DNA of 43,398 bases from Microcaldota archaeon (GCA_026396415.1 JAPLWX010000037.1:1-43398), one strand, 5' to 3'. Shown: positions 1 to 7,287, counted from the stretch's first letter. The notes: generated from the sequence alone by a model not told the origin. A program made the numbers and translations.

Positions 1-52
1 CCCCATTTTCCATCAAACTCCTTATTTCCACGTGCTCACCTCTCGTTATCAT
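1..52 (-). CDS. Partial transposase-like ORF, N-terminus only (cut by contig edge)
   Basis: The ATG at 52-50 opens a frame reading MITRGEHVEIRSLMENG before the sequence ends. The N-terminus resembles the start of IS21-family IstA transposases, which begin with a short M-x-T/S-x-E motif leading into a helix-turn-helix, but only 17 residues are visible. The same 17 codons occur at the right end of the window on the other strand. A stem (CCGAGA/TCTCGG) lies just upstream of the ATG. Any other helix-turn-helix transposase or regulator would also fit. Confidence 0.4.
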   Translation of the reverse strand, partial: MITRGEHVEIRSLMENG

Positions 53-139
53 AGCAATCCCGAGAGATTTTCTCGGAACGGTTATAACTTCGGGTGGGAC
101 GTGTCGGTGAATATGGGGAAAATTAGACCGTTATTCACA
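1..139 (-). mobile_element. Left-arm copy of terminal inverted repeat (IS21-like element end)
   Basis: Bases 1-139 are the exact reverse complement of 43259-43397; identity stops at base 140. Read leftward, the copy begins TGTGAATAACGG, contains a CCGAGA/TCTCGG stem and then an ATG opening a reading frame that runs off the contig. A TG-starting terminus followed by the start of an IstA-like protein suggests the 5' end of an IS21-like element. The family is an inference from this short N-terminus. The other end of the element is not in the window. Confidence 0.7.
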
Positions 140-287
140 ATAAAAGAGCAACATCGAACCAGATGTTCGACCTGGCTATGGAAATGGTGAGCGAAACCAG
201 CACGGCAATGATCAAAACTCCTAGTAAAAGACAACCCAGCATCTTAGGCAAATCCTGCCTGTTCCTTATCACTACTTCGTCTTCCAT
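135..287 (-). pseudogene. Small one-helix membrane protein, 3' end cut by the IS
   Basis: The ATG at 287 lies one base after the pyrH stop, so the two are probably cotranscribed. The frame gives 50 residues: a charged start (MEDEVVIRNRQDLPK), then one strongly hydrophobic stretch (about residues 17-36) and a short tail. The last codons and the TGA at 137-135 lie inside the repeat that begins at 139, so the native C-terminus was very likely removed by the insertion. I do not recognise the family. Codon use resembles the neighbouring genes. Confidence 0.55.
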
Positions 288-288
288 T

Positions 289-966
289 TTATTTCACGAC
301 CGTCCCGCCGTGCGGCTTGCCCTCTATCGCCTTCCTCACGTCAAGCAGGTTTTTCCCGTGCACGAAGTGCGCCTCTATCTTCGAGCGCGCAATGAGCTTG
401 CAGGCAAGGAAATCGAAGACGAAGTGCGTGCCTGCCCTCCTCATGTCGTTCTTCCCTGCAAGGTCGATGAGCTGCGCGTATGTCATTCGGCGGAACTTTT
501 TTGCATCATGGTTCCTCACAGGGTTGTCCGAATAAACCCCGTCGATATTGGAAAGGTTAAGCACGCGCTTTGCACCCAGGCACTCGGCCAGCAGCACCGC
601 ATCGCTGTCGGTGGTGATGCCGGGGATTGTTCCGCCCATGACCACGAACTTGTGCTTCGCAGCCTGCTTTTGCGCGTCGCCAAACGTTTCGCACACTTTT
701 GCATTCACATCCTTCTTGATGGCATCAATCACGAACTGTGCGTTCCTCTTCGTCGCCTTTATTGCCTCTTCGTCAGCCTCAAACTCGCTTCCGCCCTTCT
801 TGCGCGCCTCTTCCGCCCACTTGCGCGCAAGCTTGCCCCCTCCCACCACTATGCCGAATTTGTATTTCATGCCAGAGAGCAGGCGCACCAAGGAAGCGAC
901 ATACTGCGCGTCAGGCGTGCCCGGGTTGACAAGCGAGCCGCCAAGGGAGAGAACGACAATATCCAT
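289..966 (-). CDS. pyrH: UMP kinase (archaeal type)
   Basis: Phosphorylates UMP to UDP with ATP in pyrimidine nucleotide synthesis; cytosolic. The 225-residue product matches the amino-acid-kinase fold of archaeal UMP kinases: N-terminal VLSLGGSLV, the glycine loop VVGGGKLAR, VVMGGTIPGITTDSDA in the nucleotide-monophosphate region, and NLSNIDGVYS near the ATP site. Length is normal for the archaeal enzyme. The ATG at 966 lies about 26 bases from a symmetric TATA box (988-997), so the transcript should be leaderless. A small membrane-protein ORF follows one base after the stop. Confidence 0.93.
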   Translation of the reverse strand: MDIVVLSLGGSLVNPGTPDAQYVASLVRLLSGMKYKFGIVVGGGKLARKWAEEARKKGGSEFEADEEAIKATKRNAQFVIDAIKKDVNAKVCETFGDAQKQAAKHKFVVMGGTIPGITTDSDAVLLAECLGAKRVLNLSNIDGVYSDNPVRNHDAKKFRRMTYAQLIDLAGKNDMRRAGTHFVFDFLACKLIARSKIEAHFVHGKNLLDVRKAIEGKPHGGTVVK

Positions 967-987
967 GAGCCTATCTTCTCCTTAGGT

Positions 988-997
988 ATTTTTAAAT
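988..997. promoter_or_regulatory. Symmetric TATA box shared by two divergent leaderless genes
   Basis: ATTTTTAAAT sits in the 51-bp gap between pyrH (minus) and the translin-like gene (plus). Its centre is about 26 bases from each start codon, which is the usual archaeal TATA-to-start-site distance. Both mRNAs should therefore begin at or next to their ATG. I see no second TATA-like element in the gap. Confidence 0.65.
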
Positions 998-1017
998 CCC
1001 AATTCCCCAACCAGTGC

Positions 1018-1590
1018 ATGGCAAAATCCGCAATAAGCGCCGAAATCTCGCTCATAGTCTCAGAGCTTACGCGCCGGGAGAAGGAGCAGGACAGGATACT
1101 TGGCAGCACGCGCGAGATAGTGCGCCACTGCGCCAACGGCATAAAGATGCTCCATGCAGGGCAAATCAGGCAGGCAAAGGCGGAAATCGCAGCAGCGCGC
1201 AGGAAAATCTCGCCGTTCTCGAAAACCAGGCAGTTCGAATACCTGCTTGAGCAGCCCTACCAGGAAATCGCCGAGGCCACGCTGCTTTTGGCGGCTGTGG
1301 AAAAGCGCGCGCTTCCCGGCTGGAAGGGGCTTGGCATGCCCTTCGAGCCCTATCTCCTTGGGCTTTGCGACCTGGTGGGCGAGCTTAGGCGCGAGATGCT
1401 CGAGTGCCTCAAGCGCGGCGACAAAAAGCAGGCGGCGCGCCACTTCGAGCTGATGAGCGGCATCTACGACGAGCTGTCTCCGGTCCGGTTCTCGAATTCT
1501 CTCCTCCCGAACTTCCGGAAAAAACAGGACGTCGCGCGCATGCAGGTGGAGCAGGCAAGGAGCGAGCTTGTTCGGGCGACCTCAAAGTAA
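1018..1590 (+). CDS. Translin-family protein
   Basis: The 190-residue, nearly all-helical product has the translin/TRAX pattern: an early R-E-x-x-R-x-x-R-x-I-V-R-H-C-A-x-G-I-K-x-L-H segment, a QEIAEATLL helix around the middle, the E-x-Y-L-L-G-L-x-D-L-V-GELRRE block, then MSGIYDEL and a C-terminal KxDVARxxVEQARSEL helix. Family members form oligomeric rings that bind single-stranded RNA or DNA, and TRAX-type members cleave RNA; the archaeal role is poorly defined. The ATG at 1018 is chosen because it lies 26 bases from the shared TATA box and because the frame upstream of it is only antisense to pyrH. Confidence 0.8.
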   Translation: MAKSAISAEISLIVSELTRREKEQDRILGSTREIVRHCANGIKMLHAGQIRQAKAEIAAARRKISPFSKTRQFEYLLEQPYQEIAEATLLLAAVEKRALPGWKGLGMPFEPYLLGLCDLVGELRREMLECLKRGDKKQAARHFELMSGIYDELSPVRFSNSLLPNFRKKQDVARMQVEQARSELVRATSK

Positions 1591-1637
1591 GGGCTTTTAA
1601 ATTCTTCCACGAAGAAAGATGCCACAAGGTGCAGCTG

Positions 1638-1712
1638 ATGAAAAACGACAACGGCATATCGCGCGTTTCGCCTCTCGTTAGCATAATCCTTGGGCTTATT
1701 CTTATTGGCTGA
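1638..1712 (+). pseudogene. Tiny membrane peptide ORF with in-frame TGA inside its helix
   Basis: A TATA-like GCTTTTAAATT (about 1593-1603) and an AAGGTG ribosome site precede the ATG at 1638. The frame reads MKNDNGISRVSPLVSIILGL, then four more hydrophobic residues, then TGA (1710-1712). The same frame continues with a hydrophobic and then amphipathic segment (FLAAVAWQVQAPLEKF) and stays open to 2168. It could be a membrane anchor broken by a TGG-to-TGA change, or an unrelated 24-residue peptide. TGA clearly serves as a stop elsewhere here (uL3, uL4), so the code is not altered genome-wide. Confidence 0.35.
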
Positions 1713-1823
1713 TTCTTGGCGGCTGTGGCTTGGCAAGTGCAGGCGCCTCTGGAAAAATTTTTGCAAGCGCAAGCGCTGTGCAAGTTCAATAAAGAAACAA
1801 AAAAATCAATCGAGGTGTCAATC

Positions 1824-2168
1824 ATGAATGTAATGGCAAGCAAGGATACGAATGGCAGGACGGTGCTGATGCCGAGCGGACAGAAGAAATGGAGTGATTT
1901 TCCCATCGGTGCGGCTTTCCCGCCGAATGGGCAATGGAAGGGCCAGCCGCAGCTCGTGGAAAGGAAGGGGCCCAATTTCGAGATGAGCCGGAAGGACATG
2001 GACGCCTTCCAGGCCTTTTTCGACCAGCAGGGCAAGAGCCCAAAAATCAGGGAAGCGGTAGCAAAAGCGCTGGCTGAAATGGAGCAGAACAAGGGGAAGG
2101 CGCCATGGCTGAAGGAAAAGGCAAAAACGCAGGAATACAAGCTGTTCCCCGGCGAGCCTACGGTGTGA
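1824..2168 (+). CDS. Hypothetical protein, 114 aa
   Basis: I do not recognise this family. The ATG at 1824 is chosen because GAGGTGTC lies just upstream; the frame itself is open back to 1716. The product is soluble, with a Pro/Gly/Trp-rich first half (KKWSDFPIGAAFPPNG) and a helical second half (MSRKDMDAFQAFF, then KSPKIREAVAKALAEME). No transmembrane segment or metal motif is visible. Because the upstream frame encodes a broken hydrophobic segment, this could be the cytosolic domain of a formerly longer membrane-anchored protein. Confidence 0.55.
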   Translation: MNVMASKDTNGRTVLMPSGQKKWSDFPIGAAFPPNGQWKGQPQLVERKGPNFEMSRKDMDAFQAFFDQQGKSPKIREAVAKALAEMEQNKGKAPWLKEKAKTQEYKLFPGEPTV

Positions 2169-2171
2169 GCC

Positions 2172-2227
2172 CGCTTCCTTTTTTTTCTCCTTTTTTCTTT
2201 TTTTTGAGTAGAGGAAATTGCATTTCC
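2172..2227 (+). terminator. T-rich termination region with small hairpin
   Basis: Three T-rich runs (2180-2187, 2191-2196, 2200-2205) follow the 114-aa gene, as expected for archaeal oligo-T termination. A 6-bp hairpin, GGAAAT-TGC-ATTTCC (2213-2227), follows. It also lies downstream of the convergent minus-strand gene ending at 2292. Confidence 0.5.
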
Positions 2228-2291
2228 GCTACAACGAAAAAAGGCAAAGCTTGGGAAAATCAGCAAGCACCCATTTACGAAGCCTGAGATT

Positions 2292-2975
2292 TCATCCGGT
2301 AATCTCAATTGTTCCGTAGGCAATGGACATTTTGGGGTTAAGGTTGACATTCCTGTGGGGGTTTGTCTCGCTCATCATATACGAGCTCCCTGCAGTTGCC
2401 ATGTTTACGAAGCTGCCATACTCGTCGATTTTGTAGCCCATGTGCAATGTCACCACGAAGTCGCGCTCAATTCCCCTGAAAAGGTCGCCTTCCCATGTGC
2501 CCATCTTGATGCTTCCTGGGTGCGAGAGTTTGAGCAACCGCATGTCATGGTCATTCTCAAGGAGGGAAGACCATTCATTCTTGCCTTCCTTGACGGTGTA
2601 CACGCCATTTTCAACAGCAAACAGCAGGTATTCCTTCCCAAGATTCTCCGCTGTAAGGAATTTTTCCGGTATCTCTAGGCGCCACGTGCCTATCTTGTCG
2701 TTGCATTTGCTTGTGAGGAACCTGCGCTTCCCATCCTTTTCTATCCTCTCGCCCAGGGGAGCCATCGACATCCCGCTGATCATCTTCACAAAAACAGGAG
2801 TGACCTTTGAAATTGCCGGCTTGCCATCCACCCATTTGTTTTTATCAGCCAGCATCGGATAGACTTTGGAAATAAGGGGCAATCTTTTGTAGAAGTGCAC
2901 GGCTGCAAGCCTCGGGGTTATCGAGCCTTTCTCATACGGGACATCAACCACTTTAAAATTCGCAACGCCTGCCAT
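2292..2975 (-). CDS. Hypothetical protein, 227 aa
   Basis: Not recognised. The ATG at 2975 follows a GGGGTGG ribosome site and lies about 40 bases from a TTTAAA TATA-like element (3012-3017); the frame is open upstream but has no better signal. The product looks like a soluble alpha/beta protein with many short strands: KGSITPRLAAVHFYKRLPLI near the start, RRFLTSKCNDKIGTWRLEIP in the middle, and DFVVTLHMGYKIDEYGSF with SIAYGTIEITG at the end. No signal peptide or membrane helix is visible. It is convergent with the 114-aa gene and codirectional with lrp, whose 3' end it approaches. Confidence 0.65.
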   Translation of the reverse strand: MAGVANFKVVDVPYEKGSITPRLAAVHFYKRLPLISKVYPMLADKNKWVDGKPAISKVTPVFVKMISGMSMAPLGERIEKDGKRRFLTSKCNDKIGTWRLEIPEKFLTAENLGKEYLLFAVENGVYTVKEGKNEWSSLLENDHDMRLLKLSHPGSIKMGTWEGDLFRGIERDFVVTLHMGYKIDEYGSFVNMATAGSSYMMSETNPHRNVNLNPKMSIAYGTIEITG

Positions 2976-3043
2976 CCATCCACCCCGAGAGGCAGATGTG
3001 TCCAGAAGTGTTTTTAAAGTGTTATCTTCCCTCTTTGTTTTTT

Positions 3044-3490
3044 CTACACCGCCTCGAACTGCCACGGCTCCTTCACGGTCTTCAATATGACTTGCGTGTT
3101 GGTGTGCTCCACGTGCGGCAGCGCGAGCAGCGACTTTATGGTGTGCGAGAACGACTCGCGGCTTTTTGCGGCAATTATCGCCACGCTGTCGTATTCGCCT
3201 GTGATGTCGTATACCGCCACCACGCCTTTCAGGCGGCTGATTTTTTCCTGCGCCTCCAAAAGCTTGCCCTTGGCTATTTTTATCTGCACCATGCCCATGA
3301 ACTCGTAGCCCAGCTTCCCCAAATCCACATTCGCGCCATACCCCTGTATCACGCGCGTTTTCTCCAGCCTCTGCATGCGCGATATCAGCGTGGTGGGGTG
3401 CAGCTTCAGCCGCGAGGCAATCTCGCGGTAGGAGCCGCGGCAGTTGCCCAGCAACTCGTGCAGTATCTCCTCGTCTGTTTTGTCCAACAT
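3044..3490 (-). CDS. Lrp/AsnC-family transcription regulator
   Basis: 148 residues with the classic layout: an N-terminal helix-turn-helix (about residues 5-50, SYREIASRLKLHPTTLISRM then LEKTRVIQGY) and a C-terminal RAM/AsnC ligand-binding domain (GVVAVYDITGEYD around residue 95, LPHVEHTNTQVILKTVKEP at the end). Such proteins form dimers to octamers and respond to amino acids. It is divergently transcribed from glnA, so control of glutamine synthesis is the natural guess. The ATG at 3490 follows AAAGGTGG. A perfect inverted repeat (3511-3541) overlaps its predicted transcription start, suggesting autoregulation. Confidence 0.9.
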   Translation of the reverse strand: MLDKTDEEILHELLGNCRGSYREIASRLKLHPTTLISRMQRLEKTRVIQGYGANVDLGKLGYEFMGMVQIKIAKGKLLEAQEKISRLKGVVAVYDITGEYDSVAIIAAKSRESFSHTIKSLLALPHVEHTNTQVILKTVKEPWQFEAV

Positions 3491-3510
3491 TTGTCCACCT
3501 TTTGGCTATT

Positions 3511-3541
3511 TTTGAGCATTTTATCTGTACATTTGCTCAAA
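3511..3541. promoter_or_regulatory. Candidate Lrp operator in the lrp-glnA intergenic region
   Basis: TTTGAGCA (3511-3518) and TGCTCAAA (3534-3541) are perfect inverted 8-mers separated by 15 bases. The lrp TATA-like box (TTTTAAAA, about 3544-3551, minus) sits beside the right arm, so bound protein would block lrp initiation. The glnA TATA box is about 47 bp away, on the side where bound Lrp might activate or repress it. Inverted, AT-rich half-sites are typical of Lrp family operators; the link to this protein is inferred. Confidence 0.55.
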
Positions 3542-3586
3542 GATTTTAAAAACTCTCTGTTCATTCAAAGCGGAAATCACCCGTGA

Positions 3587-3597
3587 AGTATATATAC
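3587..3597 (+). promoter_or_regulatory. glnA TATA box
   Basis: AGTATATATAC lies about 47 bases upstream of the preferred glnA ATG (3639) and would set a start site near 3618, giving a short leader that contains the GGAGGGG ribosome site at 3624-3630. Confidence 0.7.
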
Positions 3598-3638
3598 AAC
3601 CTATCGCCAACCATCGCACCAATGGAGGGGTGCATCAA

Positions 3639-4991
3639 ATGCTTGGCGACATAACGAGCGAGGAAAAGGAGCGGATAATCTCGGACGCAAAGGAAAAGGG
3701 CGTGGGCTTCGTGGACCTGGAGTTCGTGGACATATTGGGCACGCCAAAAATGTGCGAGGTGACCGTGGAGCGGCTGCCCGACGTGCTGGAAACCGGCACG
3801 TGGTTCGACGGCTCGTCAGTGGAGGGCTTTTCAAGGATTGCGGAATCCGACATGTTCCTGGTGCCCGACACCTCCACATGGGCTGTGCTTCCCTGGACGG
3901 GCAACAAGACGGCGCGGCTGATATGCGACGTCTATGTCGATGAGAACACCCCGTTTGCCGGCGACCCGCGAAGCGTGCTTCGGAACCAGCTCGCCCGCGC
4001 GAAAAAGATGGGCTTTGACTACAAGGTGGGCCCGGAGCTTGAGTTCTTCCTTTTCAAGGGGTCAAACGGCGAGGTGGACCCCGAGAAGATGCAGGTGCAC
4101 GACAACGCAGGCTACTTCGACCTTGCCACGCGCGATGCCGCGTTCGACCTCCGCCAGGAAATCGTGCCCGCTTTGGAGAAAATGGGGCTGAAAATCGAGC
4201 GCTCTCATCACGAGGTGGCGCAGGGGCAGCACGAGATAGGCTTTTTCTACGGGGACGCGCTTTCCATCGCGGATTCCGTGATGACCTACAAGACCACTGT
4301 GAAGACGCTTAGCAAGAAATACGGGCTATATGCCTCCTTCATGCCAAAGCCGGTATTCGGGATAAACGGCTCGGGCATGCACGTGCACCAGTCCCTCTGG
4401 AGAGGCGGGGAGAACGCGTTTTACGACGCAAATGACCCATACCAGCTTTCCGAAACCGCGCACCAGTTCATCGCAGGCATAATGGAGCACGCGCGCGGGC
4501 TTGCCGCAGTCACCAATCCCTCCGTGAACTCTTACAAGCGCCTGGTGCCTGGCTATGAGGCGCCGGTCTACATCTGCTGGGGCAGGATAAACCGCTCGGC
4601 GCTGATTCGCATCCCCCGCGCGCTTGGCGGCAGCGGGAAGGGCGCGCGCATGGAGTGCCGCTTCCCCGACCCGTCATGCAACCCCTATCTCGCATTCGCG
4701 GCAATGCTTGCGGCGGGCCTTGACGGAATAGAGCGGAAGCTCGTGCCTCCGAAGCCAGTGGAGGAGCGCGTGTACGGCTTTGAGGAGGACAAGAGGAAGC
4801 TTCTGGGCATCGGCACGCTCCCATCCTCGCTTGAGGAGGCGGGCCGCGAGCTTGAGAAGGACGCATTGGTGCGCCGCGCGATAGGCGAGCACGTCACCAC
4901 CATGCTCCTGAAGGTGCAAAAAGACGACTGGAACGCCTACCGCACGCAGGTCACGCCCTGGGAGAAGGAAAGGTACTTCGGCGTGCTGTAA
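3639..4991 (+). CDS. glnA: Glutamine synthetase, type I
   Basis: Converts glutamate, ammonia and ATP to glutamine; a cytosolic dodecamer in this family. The product has about 450 residues with the GSI signatures: WFDGSSVEGF near residue 50, the metal-binding PELEFFLF, NGSGMHVHQS around the ATP/glutamate site, and the PGYEAPVYICWGRINRSALIRIP block. Length fits the GSI-alpha subtype, which lacks the adenylylation loop. ATG 3639 is favoured over the in-frame GTG at 3630 because GGAGG lies 10 bases upstream of the ATG but abuts the GTG. It is divergent from an Lrp regulator. A copy of its 3' tail follows the stop. Confidence 0.96.
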   Translation: MLGDITSEEKERIISDAKEKGVGFVDLEFVDILGTPKMCEVTVERLPDVLETGTWFDGSSVEGFSRIAESDMFLVPDTSTWAVLPWTGNKTARLICDVYVDENTPFAGDPRSVLRNQLARAKKMGFDYKVGPELEFFLFKGSNGEVDPEKMQVHDNAGYFDLATRDAAFDLRQEIVPALEKMGLKIERSHHEVAQGQHEIGFFYGDALSIADSVMTYKTTVKTLSKKYGLYASFMPKPVFGINGSGMHVHQSLWRGGENAFYDANDPYQLSETAHQFIAGIMEHARGLAAVTNPSVNSYKRLVPGYEAPVYICWGRINRSALIRIPRALGGSGKGARMECRFPDPSCNPYLAFAAMLAAGLDGIERKLVPPKPVEERVYGFEEDKRKLLGIGTLPSSLEEAGRELEKDALVRRAIGEHVTTMLLKVQKDDWNAYRTQVTPWEKERYFGVL

Positions 4992-5056
4992 GCGCGGGCT
5001 GCGATGGCAAGAAACGCGCGCCCTGGGGGAAGGAAAGGCGCTTCGGCGTGCTGTGA
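4954..5056 (+). repeat. Duplicated glnA 3' tail (65-bp offset)
   Basis: The last codons of glnA with the stop (4954-4991, encoding PWEKERYFGVL) recur 65 bases downstream (5019-5056) with a few substitutions. The copy still reads PWGKERRFGVL followed by TGA. The copy has no start codon and sits in the 101-bp gap between convergent genes, so it is a non-coding tandem duplication of the gene end. Confidence 0.75.
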
Positions 5057-5092
5057 GGGCGCGTACTTGCGTCAAATGCAATTCGGCACGCT

Positions 5093-5857
5093 TCAGCCAA
5101 AAATGCGCCGTTCTGCCTCTGCCATGAGCGCTTTAACCGAATAATATATTTGCTTATTAAGCATCGTCTTCAGGCTATCCATGGTTTCCCCTAGGCGCTC
5201 CAAAAGCAAATCCAGGCGAACCTGCACAGCCACTTCTTTTTCCGTTTTTGGGTCTGAGGCATGCGGGTATTTGGCATCGTGGCCCGAGTCGCCAATGAGC
5301 GTCAACGGCATTACGATCGCGGTTCTGTTCCAAATATCTTCATTCATGTACATCCTGAAGGTCTGTGAACCGGCCTCTGGCAGTCCCAACGGGCCGTCCA
5401 GCAGCAACTGGAAGACCCCCGGGCTTATCTCCTTTATTCCGCAAATGCCAATATTCACAAGGTGTTCCTTGCCTGGGTGCAAACGCGCACGGTTCCCGCT
5501 TGAAGGATAGCTCGTCCATCCGTCGCCGTTGGCGGTCTCAAACAGATATGCCGGGCTCGCGTCCGGGTGCTTTCCCCTGTATTCTTCAAGGCGTTCCTTG
5601 AAGTTGCTGTGGGGCTGGAAACTTATCATGGATCCTTCATCCAATACACTGCCGTCTTTGCTCACAGATTTTTTCGGCACTGCGATGCCGGCCCGCGTCC
5701 AGATGTCGTACGGCCCCTTCAGCGGGCTGAAATCGGAATTTATCGAAGGAAGCTCTCCCCCGACTGCACGGGCAATCCTGTTGGCAGTCATCAGGTCTGC
5801 CTTCATTGGCTTGCCTTGATCCGTCATCTGGATAATTGTTTTCTGCTGAAGAGTCAT
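5093..5857 (-). CDS. Hypothetical protein, 254 aa
   Basis: Not recognised. ATG 5857 is preferred over the in-frame GTG at 5866 because GGTGGTAGGG abuts the ATG as a ribosome site; a TTTTTAT TATA-like box lies near 5890. The product appears soluble and mixed alpha/beta: an N-terminal helix (KADLMTANRIARAVGG), a central region rich in Gly, Pro and Ser with strand-like FQLLLDGPLGLP and TFRMYMNEDIWNRTAIVMPL, then a C-terminal helix (VRLDLLLERLGETMDSLKTM). It converges on glnA. Confidence 0.65.
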   Translation of the reverse strand: MTLQQKTIIQMTDQGKPMKADLMTANRIARAVGGELPSINSDFSPLKGPYDIWTRAGIAVPKKSVSKDGSVLDEGSMISFQPHSNFKERLEEYRGKHPDASPAYLFETANGDGWTSYPSSGNRARLHPGKEHLVNIGICGIKEISPGVFQLLLDGPLGLPEAGSQTFRMYMNEDIWNRTAIVMPLTLIGDSGHDAKYPHASDPKTEKEVAVQVRLDLLLERLGETMDSLKTMLNKQIYYSVKALMAEAERRIFG

Positions 5858-5969
5858 CCCTACCACCGCATTATTCTTGTGGCAAATCCATAAAAATCTA
5901 CCACAGGCAAGCGCCCGCGCGCAAGGCGCCCGCGTGCACTCACGCTTTTAACTTTTCCACTCGATTTCC

Positions 5970-6935
5970 ATGCGCGATCAGATGTACGATTTCCAATCTG
6001 GCTCACTTCACGCAGGGGGCGTGCGCGTCTCGCTTGACGATGCGGATGGCGAGCTTTGCTTTGTCTCGCATGCGCACTCCGACCACACCGAGGCGTTCTT
6101 CAAAAAGCGCGAGGTGCTCTCCTCGCGCGAGACTTTCACCCTCATGGGAAAAGAGCCGTCCGAGCGCAAGCTTAATGGCATAACGCTCCACCACGCGGGC
6201 CACATGCTGGGCGCGCGCCAGATATTCGCCCGATTCGACGGAGGCACGTTTGCCTACACCGGCGACTTTTCCCTGCACGACTCCTACACCGCGCGCGCGG
6301 CTGAAATACTGGCGTGCGACACGCTGATGATAGACTCCACCTACTGCCTGCCGCAGATGCGCTTCCCAAAGCGCTACGATGTGCTTGCCAGGATGGAAAA
6401 ATTCGTCAAGGCAAACAGCAACGCACTCGTGGTATTCGGCGCCTATTCCACAGGCAAGGCGCAGGAGCTGGTCTCCTTCCTGAACCGCGAGTGCGGGGTT
6501 GCGCCCGTGGTGGGCAGCCGCGCGGCGAAAATGTGCGCGGCGTATGAAAAGTGCGGGGTGCGGCTCGACTACCTTGAGGCTGGAAGCGAGGAGGCAAAGA
6601 AGGCGCAGGTCTCCATACTGCCGCCGCCAGAGGTGAATTTCGCAACAGGTGCAAAAATGGCAGCCGCGCACGGGAAGCCAGTGAAAACAGCGGTGGCGAC
6701 AGGATGGGCTGCGAACAGCCGCTTCCCAGTGGACGAGGCATTCCCGCTTTCCGACCACGCTGACTTCGCTGACACCATGCGCTACATCTACGAATCAGGC
6801 GCAAAGACCGTCATATGCGCGAATGCCAACCCGGAGGCAGCGGCGCGCTACCTTCGAAGCATTGGCATAAACGCCATAGAAAAAGGCGAGCCTGCTCCCG
6901 GCGTGCAGACAAAACTGGCTGGCATGCAGGCATAA
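5970..6935 (+). CDS. Metallo-beta-lactamase / beta-CASP family nuclease
   Basis: 321 residues with the zinc ligands of the metallo-beta-lactamase fold: HAHSDH (H34, H36, D38, H39), HHAGHMLGA (motif 3) and YTGDFS (motif 4), followed by the beta-CASP-type SDHADF near residue 258. This matches the YSH1/CPSF73-like or SNM1-like RNA/DNA processing nucleases (COG1236 type). It lacks the N-terminal KH domains of aCPSF1, so it resembles the short aCPSF2 or an exonuclease-like member; which substrate it cuts cannot be told. A TATA-like CTTTTAAC lies about 24 bases before the ATG, consistent with a leaderless mRNA. Confidence 0.85.
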   Translation: MRDQMYDFQSGSLHAGGVRVSLDDADGELCFVSHAHSDHTEAFFKKREVLSSRETFTLMGKEPSERKLNGITLHHAGHMLGARQIFARFDGGTFAYTGDFSLHDSYTARAAEILACDTLMIDSTYCLPQMRFPKRYDVLARMEKFVKANSNALVVFGAYSTGKAQELVSFLNRECGVAPVVGSRAAKMCAAYEKCGVRLDYLEAGSEEAKKAQVSILPPPEVNFATGAKMAAAHGKPVKTAVATGWAANSRFPVDEAFPLSDHADFADTMRYIYESGAKTVICANANPEAAARYLRSIGINAIEKGEPAPGVQTKLAGMQA

Positions 6936-6981
6936 TCATCATAAATTCATCCCGCGATAAAGCGGCAGGAGAGGCGATTGC

Positions 6982-7287
6982 ATGGCAAAGGAAATGAGGG
7001 ACGAAACGTTTGGCATCATAAAGGGCAAAATCCCGATTTACAAAAACGGGCTTGACGAGTCAGGCGAAATCATCATCTGCGAGAACGGCATCGTGGTGCG
7101 CGCGGACGGCAACACTGTGCGCGCGCCCTACACCCACGTAAAGATCCTGGGCAAGTCCGTGGACATGGCGCTTGGCAAGGTGGGCGTGGAGATGGACGTC
7201 TTTGACCAGATGGGCGAGAAGCACTATTACCACATAGGGATGTCCGACATGCACTATGCGGCGCTGCAGAAGGCGTGCGGGAAGTAG
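6982..7287 (+). CDS. Hypothetical protein, 101 aa
   Basis: Not recognised. GGAGAGG lies 8 bases before the ATG. The small soluble product is strand-rich (FGIIKGKIPIYKNG, then GEIIICENGIVVRADG, YTHVKILGK) and ends in a helix (DMHYAALQKACGK), recalling PH-like or small beta-barrel domains, but no motif secures this. It follows the beta-CASP gene by 46 bases, so the two may be cotranscribed. The pilin gene downstream has its own TATA box (7286-7298). Confidence 0.65.
   Translation: MAKEMRDETFGIIKGKIPIYKNGLDESGEIIICENGIVVRADGNTVRAPYTHVKILGKSVDMALGKVGVEMDVFDQMGEKHYYHIGMSDMHYAALQKACGK

Noticed and set aside
163-1017. Long upstream extension of the translin-like frame
   Set aside because: It is antisense to pyrH over most of its length and has no start signals; the shared TATA box supports ATG 1018.
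1710-1712. UGA recoded as tryptophan
   Set aside because: uL3, uL4 and several other genes end with TGA directly before the next gene, so TGA is a normal stop here.
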